NCBI GenBank assembly: GCA_947632415.1
Contig: CANRPB010000006.1
Location: 1 to 37,633, forward strand
DNA: 37,633 nt
Direction: 5' to 3'
Source: an uncultured Bacilli bacterium
Lineage (GTDB): Bacteria > Bacillota_I > Bacilli_A > RF39 > UBA660
Both the position numbers and the translations under genes were made by a program. The notes beneath the pieces are model-generated. The model was not told the origin of the DNA. It searched no databases and saw nothing but the letters and a program-made list of their open reading frames with translations. The stretch's first letter is position 1, and each line of letters opens with the position of its first letter. Below, piece by piece: positions 18,306 through 25,344 of the stretch.

Positions 18306-18741
18306 ATTTACATGTATAACCTTCGCTTTCAAATTCTGCTTTTGCATCTTCATATGATTGTTCTGTATTAACTAGGTCTAGTTGATCTTTGGCATTGTCG
18401 TCTAGTTTGTTTATGTCAGCGTCTAAATTAAATTTAAACCCATCTTCTGTGTCTTTTGTTGCGTATTCTATTCCTTTTGTATCTTTTAAATTAGAGAATT
18501 CTTCTTCAATGCTTGCTTTAAGTTCATCTCTATATTCAATAAATGTTTCGTTAAGTTTTACATCCATATCCATAGATAGTTTTGTTATTTTATCTTTTTT
18601 GAAGGTTGTTTTTATGGTTTGATTCATTTTCATTTCTTCGCTGTAGTCGTTGTTTCTAGAACATTCTAATACTTTGGATCCACAACCTGTAAGTAGGCAT
18701 GCACTCATTACGAACGCTCCAATATAAAATCCCTTTTTCAT
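18304..18741 (-). CDS. Putative lipoprotein of unknown function
   Basis: The 145-residue protein has a lipoprotein signal (MKKGFYIGAFVMSACLLTGC), giving a lipidated Cys at position 20. The mature part is acidic and rich in Lys/Asp/Glu, with two further Cys (LECS near the front and YTCK at the very end) that could form a disulfide. The layout, a lipobox followed by a TIKTTFKKDKITKLSM-type beta strand pattern, recalls YehR-like (DUF1307) lipoproteins; this is a guess. aaggaga precedes the ATG. The gene is monocistronic on the minus strand, with A+C-rich codons opposite to its neighbours. Confidence 0.85.
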   Translation of the reverse strand: MKKGFYIGAFVMSACLLTGCGSKVLECSRNNDYSEEMKMNQTIKTTFKKDKITKLSMDMDVKLNETFIEYRDELKASIEEEFSNLKDTKGIEYATKDTEDGFKFNLDADINKLDDNAKDQLDLVNTEQSYEDAKAEFESEGYTCK

Positions 18742-18762
18742 TATTTCATCTCCTTATAATTA

Positions 18763-18791
18763 ATAATAACATTTTATTAAAAATTATTCAA
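18763..18791 (-). promoter_or_regulatory. Promoter of the lipoprotein gene
   Basis: On the minus strand TTGAAT, 17 bases, TATTAT, about 20 bases upstream of the ATG. The intergenic region is divergent with rnr. Confidence 0.62.
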
Positions 18792-18838
18792 CCCCTAAAA
18801 TTGTTTAATTATGTATATATATTTATTTAAAAAAAGTG

Positions 18839-18844
18839 TATAAT
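18839..18844 (+). promoter_or_regulatory. Probable -10 element of the rnr operon
   Basis: A perfect TATAAT lies 26 bases before the rnr ATG. I see no convincing -35 hexamer at the right distance; upstream is an alternating AT stretch. Confidence 0.42.
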
Positions 18845-18869
18845 TATGATAGACTTTATAGGAGGATGT

Positions 18870-20978
18870 ATGGATAATCAAGAAACTTTGGAAAATAGAA
18901 TATTGGAGTTATTAAAAAAAGAGAATAAGGCTATGAGTGCTTTTGAATTGGAAGAAAAGTTAAATTTGAAGAGGGATAGCTTTAAGGAGTTAATTAAGGT
19001 TTTAAATAGTTTGGAGGAGTCTTTACAAGTATATAGAACAAAGAAGGATAACTTTATGCTTTTTTCTAATAGTCATTTGAGGGTTGGTACTTTTTTGGCT
19101 AATAAGCGTGGTTTTGGTTTTGTTGATATTAATGATGGAAAGGATATTTTTATTCCTTTTGATTCTGTTAATGGCGCTATTCACAATGATAAGGTTATTG
19201 TTGAAATTACGTCTAAAAATTGTGAGGAGCCTGAGGGTAGAATTTTAAAGATTGTTGATCGTAACTTGAGTAATATGGTTGGTGAGTTTTATTATAAAAA
19301 GGGTAAAGCCTATGTTTTATTGGATGATAAGAAGGTTAAAATTAATATTTCTATTGATCCTAAAAAGACAATGGGTGCGATGAATGGTCATAAAGTTTTG
19401 GTTAAGATTACTAATAAACTTAAGGATAATAATTATAAGGGTGAAGTTTTGCGTATTTTAGGGCATAAGAATGATCCTGGTGTTGATATTTTATCGATTA
19501 CGGCTAAGTATGATATAAATGATATTTTTAGTGATGAGGTTATGAAACAGGCTGATAATTTACCGTTTGATGTTAAGTCTGATGAATTGGTTAATAGGAG
19601 GGATTTGAGGAATCAAGAGATATTTACTATTGATGGTGATGATACAAAGGATATTGATGATGCGATATCGTTGAGGGTACTTGATAATGGTAATTATGAG
19701 CTTGGTGTTCATATTGCTGATGTTAGTCATTATGTTACGATGGATAGTCCTTTGGATGTTGAGGCTCGTGATAGGGGGACAAGCGTTTATCTTGCTGATA
19801 GGGTTATTCCTATGCTTCCTCATAAGTTGTCTAATGGTATTTGTTCTTTGAATCCTGGTGTTGATAGACTTACTATTTCTTGTGTTATGGAGATTAATGC
19901 TAAGGGTGAAACTGTTAATTATGATATTTTTGAAAGTGTTATTAATTCTAATAAACAGATGACTTATGGTTGTGTTAATAAGATACTTGAAGATAATGTT
20001 GTTCCAGCTGGGTATGAGGCTCATGTTGATACACTTAAATTAATGGCTAAACTTGCGAAAATATTACGTAAATATAAGGAAAATAGAGGATATATTGATT
20101 TTGAGTTGAATGAGTCAAAGATTATTGTTGACGATAAGGGACGTGCTGTTTCTGTAAAGTTAAGGGAACGTGGAACTGGTGAAAAGTTGATTGAGGATTT
20201 TATGATTGCTGCTAATGAGACAGTGGCACAACATATCTTTTATATGGATTTACCTTTTGTTTATCGTGTTCATGGTGAACCTAGTGAAGAGAAAATTGGT
20301 AATTTCAAGAGGTTTGTTTCTATATTGGGTTATAAGATTTTGGGTAATAATAAAGAGATAACGCCTAAGAGTATGCAAGGGATGTTGGAACAGTTGAAGG
20401 ATAAGCCTGAGTATAATATATTGTCTTCAATTTTATTAAGAAGTATGCAGAAGGCTGTTTATGATAAAAAAAATATTGGTCATTTTGGTTTAGCTAGCAA
20501 GTGTTATACGCATTTTACGTCTCCTATTAGAAGGTATCCGGATTTGACGGTTCATCGTTTACTTAGGGAGTATTTATTTCTTTCTAAGGTTGATGAGAAT
20601 ACGGTTAATTTTTTTGATAATAGATTAGTTGATATTACGGCTCATTCTTCGGAGAGGGAGCGTGCGGCTGCTCAGTGTGAGCGTGAGGTTGATGATATGA
20701 AGAAGGCTGAGTATATGTTAAATCATATTGGTGAGGTTTATGATGGAATTGTTAGTAGTGTAGTGCCTTTTGGGATGTTTGTTATGCTTGATAATACGGT
20801 TGAAGGTTTAGTAAGGCTTGATGATTTGACGGATGATTTTTATGTTTATAATGAGGATTCTTTTAGTTTAGTTGGTAGAAATAATAAAAGAGGTTATCGT
20901 TTGGGTGATAAGGTAACGATTAGGGTTAAGGCAGCTAGTAAGGAGACGAAGACGGTTGATTTTGTCATTGAGAAGTAG
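18870..20978 (+). CDS. rnr: Ribonuclease R
   Basis: This 3'-to-5' exoribonuclease degrades structured RNA and helps tmRNA-directed decay. The start is the ATG at 18870 behind aggagg; the track's 18846 adds eight unlikely residues. The 702-residue order is a winged-helix N-terminus (NRILELLKKENKAMSAFELEEKL), cold-shock domains, the RNB catalytic domain (TIDGDDTKDIDDAISL with the metal-binding Asp cluster, HIADVSHYV, CSLNPGVDRLT), FTSPIRRYPDL, and a C-terminal S1 domain (GIVSSVVPFGMFVMLDNTVEGLV). It is linked by overlaps to a CapA-like gene and then smpB. Confidence 0.97.
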   Translation: MDNQETLENRILELLKKENKAMSAFELEEKLNLKRDSFKELIKVLNSLEESLQVYRTKKDNFMLFSNSHLRVGTFLANKRGFGFVDINDGKDIFIPFDSVNGAIHNDKVIVEITSKNCEEPEGRILKIVDRNLSNMVGEFYYKKGKAYVLLDDKKVKINISIDPKKTMGAMNGHKVLVKITNKLKDNNYKGEVLRILGHKNDPGVDILSITAKYDINDIFSDEVMKQADNLPFDVKSDELVNRRDLRNQEIFTIDGDDTKDIDDAISLRVLDNGNYELGVHIADVSHYVTMDSPLDVEARDRGTSVYLADRVIPMLPHKLSNGICSLNPGVDRLTISCVMEINAKGETVNYDIFESVINSNKQMTYGCVNKILEDNVVPAGYEAHVDTLKLMAKLAKILRKYKENRGYIDFELNESKIIVDDKGRAVSVKLRERGTGEKLIEDFMIAANETVAQHIFYMDLPFVYRVHGEPSEEKIGNFKRFVSILGYKILGNNKEITPKSMQGMLEQLKDKPEYNILSSILLRSMQKAVYDKKNIGHFGLASKCYTHFTSPIRRYPDLTVHRLLREYLFLSKVDENTVNFFDNRLVDITAHSSERERAAAQCEREVDDMKKAEYMLNHIGEVYDGIVSSVVPFGMFVMLDNTVEGLVRLDDLTDDFYVYNEDSFSLVGRNNKRGYRLGDKVTIRVKAASKETKTVDFVIEK

Positions 20979-22140
20979 GATTGTTGTTGTTGCTTTTTTG
21001 CTTTTGTTAACTGGTTGTGCTGATAAGAATGTTTCTGATGTGATTAATGAGTCTCAGGATAATTATAGTATGATTAATGAGTCTCAGGAGGATTATAGTG
21101 TTTCTTTGTTTGCTGTTGGGGATGCGTTAATTCATGATGCTGTATATAAGGATGCTCAAACGACAGAAAAGTCTTCTGATGGATATTATATTTATGATTT
21201 TAAGGATATGTTTACTGAAATAGCGCCTCTTGCTTCTAGTCATGATTTGGCTTTTTATAATCAAGAGACTATAATTGGGGGTAAAGATTTGGGGTTATCT
21301 AATTATCCTATGTTTAATTCTCCTGATGAGATTGGTCTTGATATGTTGGCTTCTGGTTTTAATATTGTTAATCTTGCTACTAATCATACGATGGATAAGG
21401 GTGTTAAAGGTGCTAGTTATTCGGTTAATTTTTGGGAGTCTCAGGATGCTTATGTTACTGGTAGTTATTCTTCTTCTTTGAAGCGTAATAATATCCAGAT
21501 TGCTGAAAAAAATGGTATTAAGTATGCGGTATTAGGTTATACTTATGGTACTAATGGGTTGCCTGTTCCTAGTGGTTATGAGTATTTGGTTAATGTTTGG
21601 AGTGTTTATGGTGATGATTATGAGGCTTATAAGGAAGTTGTAAAGCAGGATGTTTTGAGTGTTAGGGATAAGGTTGATGTGCTTATTGTTTCTATGCATT
21701 GGGGTAATGAGTATACGCATGTTCCGACGTCTTATCAAAGAGATGCTGCGCAGTTTTTATCTTCGCTTGGTGTTGATATTGTGATTGGAACTCATCCGCA
21801 TGTTATTCAGCCAATTGAGTATGTTGGTGATACTTTAGTTATTTATTCGCTTGGTAATTTTATTTCAGCACAGGCTGATGAGAATACTAGGGTTGGAATG
21901 ATGGTTTCTCTTGATATTAATAAACATGTTCATAATGATGATGTTAGTGTTACGATTGATGATGTTCAGGCTGATTTGATATGGACTTATCATGAAAGAT
22001 ATAGGAATTTTAAGGTGATACCTTTTTATAGTTTGAATGATACTTTGCTTAGTGGTTATGAGGCTAAGTATGAGAAGTATAAGAGTATTATTAATCCGAC
22101 AGGTGATCAAAGAATTCAAGTCGGTTTTAAGGAGATATGA
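20956..22140 (+). CDS. CapA/PgsA-family metallophosphatase-like lipoprotein
   Basis: The fold belongs to the PGA_cap family linked to poly-glutamate capsule synthesis. A lipobox (LLLLTGC) anchors it outside the membrane. Motifs: FAVGDALIHDAVYK, FYNQETIIGG (family NxE/NLE), NLATNHTMDKG, SMHWGNEYTHVPTSYQ, VDIVIGTHPHVIQPIE and YSLGNFISAQ, all intact. The start is unclear: TTG 20956 and TTG 20968 both lie inside rnr and have no clear ribosome-binding site, so translation may depend on rnr. Residues after the lipobox contain a tandem duplication. The stop overlaps smpB. There are no capB/capC genes, so a capsule role is unproven. Confidence 0.87.
   Translation: MILSLRSRIVVVAFLLLLTGCADKNVSDVINESQDNYSMINESQEDYSVSLFAVGDALIHDAVYKDAQTTEKSSDGYYIYDFKDMFTEIAPLASSHDLAFYNQETIIGGKDLGLSNYPMFNSPDEIGLDMLASGFNIVNLATNHTMDKGVKGASYSVNFWESQDAYVTGSYSSSLKRNNIQIAEKNGIKYAVLGYTYGTNGLPVPSGYEYLVNVWSVYGDDYEAYKEVVKQDVLSVRDKVDVLIVSMHWGNEYTHVPTSYQRDAAQFLSSLGVDIVIGTHPHVIQPIEYVGDTLVIYSLGNFISAQADENTRVGMMVSLDINKHVHNDDVSVTIDDVQADLIWTYHERYRNFKVIPFYSLNDTLLSGYEAKYEKYKSIINPTGDQRIQVGFKEI
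21041..21100 (+). repeat. 30-bp tandem duplication inside the CapA-like gene
   Basis: Two adjacent 30-base units beginning TGATTAATGAGTCTCAGGA differ at three positions. They encode INESQDNYS-M and INESQEDYS-V just after the lipid-anchored Cys, so they lengthen the linker between membrane and enzyme by one unit. Confidence 0.9.
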
Positions 22141-22142
22141 TA

Positions 22143-22580
22143 ATGGAAATCAATAATAGAAAAGCAAAGTATGATTATCAGTTGTTTGATTCTTATGAGG
22201 CTGGTATTGTTTTGGTTGGTACTGAGGTTAAGTCTATAAGGCAGGGTAATTGTAATTTGAAGGATAGTTATGTTGTTATTAGGGGTTTAGAGGCTTATGT
22301 GATAGGTATGCATATTGGTCAATATAAACAAGGTAATATTTTTAATCATGATGAGACGAGAACGAGGAAATTGTTGCTTAATAAGAGGGAAATTCTTAAG
22401 ATTAATGATAAGATTAAGATGAATGGTTATACTTTAATTCCTGTTAAACTTTATTTTAAGAAGAATAGGGTTAAGTTATTGATTGCTTTGGCCCGTGGTA
22501 AGAAGTCTTATGATAAAAGGGAGGCTATTAAGCAAAGGGATATGAATAGGGATATGAGATCTCGCTTAAAGGGTAATTAA
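22143..22580 (+). CDS. smpB: SsrA-binding protein SmpB
   Basis: SmpB binds tmRNA and places it in stalled ribosomes. ATG 22143 lies eight bases after aaggag and gives MEINNRKAKYDYQLFDSYEAGI; the ATG at 22137 in the track is too close. Signatures are VLVGTEVKSIRQGNCNLKDSYV, HIGQYKQGN and IPVKLYFKKNRVKLLIALARGKK, with the basic tail KKSYDKREAIKQRDMNRDMRSRLKGN. The length (145) is on the short side but normal. Its partner ssrA lies 7 kb downstream in this window. Confidence 0.97.
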   Translation: MEINNRKAKYDYQLFDSYEAGIVLVGTEVKSIRQGNCNLKDSYVVIRGLEAYVIGMHIGQYKQGNIFNHDETRTRKLLLNKREILKINDKIKMNGYTLIPVKLYFKKNRVKLLIALARGKKSYDKREAIKQRDMNRDMRSRLKGN

Positions 22581-22587
22581 TTTATGG

Positions 22588-22616
22588 CATGGGTAATAAT
22601 ACTCATGTTTTTTTTT
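22588..22616 (+). terminator. Terminator of the rnr-capA-smpB operon
   Basis: CATGGGTA pairs with TACTCATG (one G-U) over a four-base ATAA loop, followed by nine Ts. Very convincing. Confidence 0.82.
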
Positions 22617-22633
22617 ATTTCTTTGGGTTTCTA

Positions 22634-22642
22634 TGGTATAAT
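22634..22642 (+). promoter_or_regulatory. Extended -10 promoter of the deacetylase gene
   Basis: TGGTATAAT is an extended -10 element 23 bases before the ATG at 22666. The expected -35 place is in the T run of the previous terminator. Confidence 0.5.
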
Positions 22643-22665
22643 ATTTTTGAAGATGAGATGGTTTT

Positions 22666-24054
22666 ATGAAAAGATTTGTTATAGTTTTTATTTTATTTAT
22701 TGTTATTTTTGTTGTGTCTGTTTTGTATAATACTTTGCCACGTCTTGAGTTGAATGGTAGTAAAAATATGGTTATTTCTTATCGTGATACTTATCATGAG
22801 GCTGGTGTTATTGTTAAGAATGCTAATGACGATTATGTTAGTAAAGTAAAGATAGATAGTAATGTTGATACGAAGGTTATTGGTTCTTATTATGTTGATT
22901 ATTCTTTGAAAATTGGTAGAAAGACTTTGCGTGTTAGGAGAAATGTTAGGGTTGTTGATGATGTTTCGCCGGTTATTAAGTTGAAGGGTGAGCAGATTGT
23001 TCAAGTTTCTCTTAATGATGTTTATGAGGAACCTGGTTATAAGGCAGTGGATGAGTATGATGGTGATATTACTGATAGGGTTGAGGTTATTGGTGAGGTT
23101 GATACTTCTAATTATGGTGAGTATGTTTTGACTTATAGGGTTACTGATAATAGTAATAATAAAGTTGAGGTTAATAGAATTGTTAAGGTTATTGATGAGG
23201 AGGCTCCTAAGTTTGTGTGTGATAGTGATTATTCGGCTTTTGTGCTTGGAGCGGATAGTGTGATTGGTTGTTCGGCAATTGATAATTTTGATGGTGATAT
23301 TACTGATAAGATTAAGGTAGAGGGTAGTTATGATGTTAATACTAAGGGTATTTATAAGGTTATTTATAGGGTATCTGATGATGCTTCTAATGAGGCAAGT
23401 ATTGAACATAATATTGTAATATATGATAATAAGGAGGATGCGGTTGCGTTTCTCACTTTTGATGATGGACCAACGAGTATTACTCCTAAAATTCTTGATG
23501 TTTTGAGGGATTATGATGTAAAGGCTAGTTTTTTTGTTTCGCCTCAGAAAAATACTGATAATTATAAGTATATAAGTGAAGAGTTGGAGTCTGGTTATGA
23601 GGTTGGAATTCATGGATATCATGATACTGAGGAATTGTATAGTGATTTTGGTTCATTTAAGAGTTATTTTAAAGAGATGCAGAGTTTGCTTAAAAGGGAA
23701 ACTGGTAGGGATATTTTTATTTATCGTTTTCCTGGTGGTAGTAAGTCGAAGAATTTGCGTTTGAGTGTTTTTAATGAGATAAGTTCTTATTTTGATGATT
23801 TGAATGTTGTTTATTATGATTGGAATATTGATTCTATGGATTCTTCTTCTTTGACGATAACTAGTGATGAGATTATTAAATCGACTTTGATGCAGGTTAT
23901 AAATTGTTCTAGTAGGGAGATTACATTACTTTTTCATGATTCTGATACTAAGGAACAAACGGTTAAGGCTTTGCCTTCGATAATTAGTGTTTTGAAGGAT
24001 ATGAATTATCAATTTAAGACGATTAGTGAGTCTAAGCCTGTTCAATTTAGGTAA
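22666..24054 (+). CDS. Polysaccharide deacetylase with three Ig-like repeats
   Basis: An N-terminal membrane anchor (FVIVFILFIVIFVVSVLY) is followed by three Ig-like repeats of the DUF5011 type at about 22-105, 106-180 and 181-260; two contain the YDGDITD/FDGDITD signature and end in RVTD/RVSD-S-N. The NodB domain (~262-462) has FLTFDDGPTS (catalytic Asp and metal Asp), YRFPGGSKSKN, YYDWNIDSMD and LLFHDSD. The second metal motif, usually HxxxH, reads IHGYHDTEE, one residue shorter. It probably removes acetyl groups from peptidoglycan or another surface glycan outside the cell. Monocistronic. Confidence 0.88.
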   Translation: MKRFVIVFILFIVIFVVSVLYNTLPRLELNGSKNMVISYRDTYHEAGVIVKNANDDYVSKVKIDSNVDTKVIGSYYVDYSLKIGRKTLRVRRNVRVVDDVSPVIKLKGEQIVQVSLNDVYEEPGYKAVDEYDGDITDRVEVIGEVDTSNYGEYVLTYRVTDNSNNKVEVNRIVKVIDEEAPKFVCDSDYSAFVLGADSVIGCSAIDNFDGDITDKIKVEGSYDVNTKGIYKVIYRVSDDASNEASIEHNIVIYDNKEDAVAFLTFDDGPTSITPKILDVLRDYDVKASFFVSPQKNTDNYKYISEELESGYEVGIHGYHDTEELYSDFGSFKSYFKEMQSLLKRETGRDIFIYRFPGGSKSKNLRLSVFNEISSYFDDLNVVYYDWNIDSMDSSSLTITSDEIIKSTLMQVINCSSREITLLFHDSDTKEQTVKALPSIISVLKDMNYQFKTISESKPVQFR

Positions 24055-24055
24055 T

Positions 24056-24079
24056 AAAAAAAATCAGTATAAACTGATT
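24056..24079 (-). terminator. Terminator of the Tyr/Gly-rich protein gene
   Basis: On the minus strand AATCAGT pairs with ACTGATT around four bases and runs into eight Ts. The hairpin starts at the stop codon of the minus gene and backs onto the deacetylase stop. Confidence 0.66.
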
Positions 24080-24323
24080 ATCTGTATGGCCCGTAGTATG
24101 GTCCTGGGTATGGTCCGTAGTATGGTCTATAGTATGGTCTATTGTATCCATATCCGCCTCCCCAGAATGCTGGTGCGATGGCTGCTCCTGTTACTCCTCC
24201 TAGTAGAAATGGGAATGCGAATCCGCCTCCGATAAGTCGTTCGTCGTTGTTTTTTGGATATTCTTTTGGGTTATAGTTTTGTGGATAGTTATAAAATGGT
24301 TGATAATTGTTCATATTGTTCAT
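24078..24323 (-). CDS. Small Tyr/Gly/Pro-rich protein, unknown function
   Basis: The 81-residue protein has three parts: an Asn/Tyr/Pro-rich N-terminus (NNYQPFYNYPQNYNPKEYP), a hydrophobic glycine-rich centre (IGGGFAFPFLLGGVTGAAIAPAFWGGG), and a C-terminal repeat of Tyr-Tyr-(Arg/Gly)-Pro units (YYRPYYGPYPGPYYGPYR). A perfect aaaggag precedes the ATG, and a terminator follows. Tyr/Gly-rich short proteins of this look occur among spore coat and surface proteins, and a spoVID-like gene lies 3.4 kb away; that connection is inference. The repeat DNA is built from tatggtc/cgtagtatgg units. Confidence 0.78.
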   Translation of the reverse strand: MNNMNNYQPFYNYPQNYNPKEYPKNNDERLIGGGFAFPFLLGGVTGAAIAPAFWGGGYGYNRPYYRPYYGPYPGPYYGPYR

Positions 24324-24421
24324 AAGTATCTCCTTTCAATATATAATATGTGTTATTTATTTAAAGGTGAAAAACAGTTAAAAAAAAAGGTTTTTGTCAT
24401 ATACTTGATTAGGGTGGTATG

Positions 24422-25276
24422 ATGAGGAATTTTTTCAGTAAATTGGGTATGGCGACTTTAATTTGTTTGAGTTTTATAATTTCTGAGAAAACGGCGGTGG
24501 TTGTTAATGATATGGATGAGTTGATGACTGAGATTAAGGATAAGGCTGATAGTTATTATGTTGGTGGTGTTGATGCTGTTATAGATGATACGGGAATGGT
24601 TCCTGGTTTGTATGGGAAGCGGGTTAATGTTAAGAAAAGTTATAGTGAGATGAAAAAGATTGGTTTTTTTTGTGACAAGTATTTGGTATATGATGATGTG
24701 GAGCCTAATGTTAGTTTAAAGGATAATTATGATAAGGTAATTATTAGTGGTAATAGGTTAAAGAATATGGTTAGTTTGATGTTTAATGTTTCTTCTTCGG
24801 ATGATATTGGTGCTATATTGGATGTTTTGAATAGGGAAGATGTTAAGGCAACTTTTTTTGTTGATGGAAACTGGTTTGAGAGTAATAATGAGTTGACTTT
24901 GAGTCTTATTAAGGAGGGGCATACGGTTGGTAATTTGGCTTATGGTATGAATTATCAGAAGGCTGAGTATGTTTGGATGAATAATATTTTTAGAACGTTG
25001 GGGAAACAAAAGATTAATTATTGTTATGATACGGGTAATGTGGATGATTTGAAGGCTTGTGCGCTTCAGATGAGTTATACGGTTAGGCCTAGTATTGTGG
25101 TTGGTTCTAATCCCATGATGGAGATTAAGAAGCAGATTAAGGCTGGTTCTTTGATTTCTTTGGATGTTAATGAGAAGGTAAATAGTGAACTTGGTTTGAT
25201 TGTTAGTTATATAAAATCTAGGGGATATAGGCTTGATAATTTGACTAATCATTTGTCTGAAAAAAATAGTAATTAA
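24422..25276 (+). CDS. NodB-fold protein with lost active site (deacetylase pseudoenzyme)
   Basis: The 284-residue protein has an N-terminal hydrophobic segment (MATLICLSFIIS), a ~100-residue region ending in DKVIISGNRLKNMVSLMF, and a NodB-like domain recognised by ILDVLNREDVKATFFVDGNWFESN and LIKEGHTVGN. The catalytic TFDDGP is replaced by MFNVSS and the metal-binding HTxxH after GHxxGN by LAYGM, so no metal site remains. Start at ATG 24422 (or the ATG three bases earlier), behind gggtgg. It may bind glycan or a partner rather than cut. It is followed by a terminator and is separate from the active paralogue by one minus-strand gene. Confidence 0.8.
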   Translation: MRNFFSKLGMATLICLSFIISEKTAVVVNDMDELMTEIKDKADSYYVGGVDAVIDDTGMVPGLYGKRVNVKKSYSEMKKIGFFCDKYLVYDDVEPNVSLKDNYDKVIISGNRLKNMVSLMFNVSSSDDIGAILDVLNREDVKATFFVDGNWFESNNELTLSLIKEGHTVGNLAYGMNYQKAEYVWMNNIFRTLGKQKINYCYDTGNVDDLKACALQMSYTVRPSIVVGSNPMMEIKKQIKAGSLISLDVNEKVNSELGLIVSYIKSRGYRLDNLTNHLSEKNSN

Positions 25277-25309
25277 AGTCTTAATAATGTAGACTTTTGT
25301 TTTTTTTTG
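25275..25309 (+). terminator. Terminator after the pseudo-deacetylase gene
   Basis: AAAGTCT pairs with AGACTTT over a nine-base loop, followed by TGTTTTTTTTT. The left arm begins at the stop codon. Confidence 0.72.
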
Positions 25310-25318
25310 TATTATAAT
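25290..25318 (+). promoter_or_regulatory. Possible lon promoter
   Basis: A perfect TATAAT lies 26 bases before the lon ATG, with TAGACT 17 bases upstream of it. The -35 overlaps the preceding terminator stem. No CIRCE element or CtsR box was seen here. Confidence 0.45.
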
Positions 25319-25344
25319 AATCGCATTCCAAGGGGGGTAATAAA

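Noticed and set aside
22693-23622. 309-aa minus-strand ORF under the deacetylase gene
   Set aside because: It is a long antisense frame produced by the G+T-skewed codons; its product is almost only Ile, Asn, Leu, Thr and Arg, with no domain pattern.
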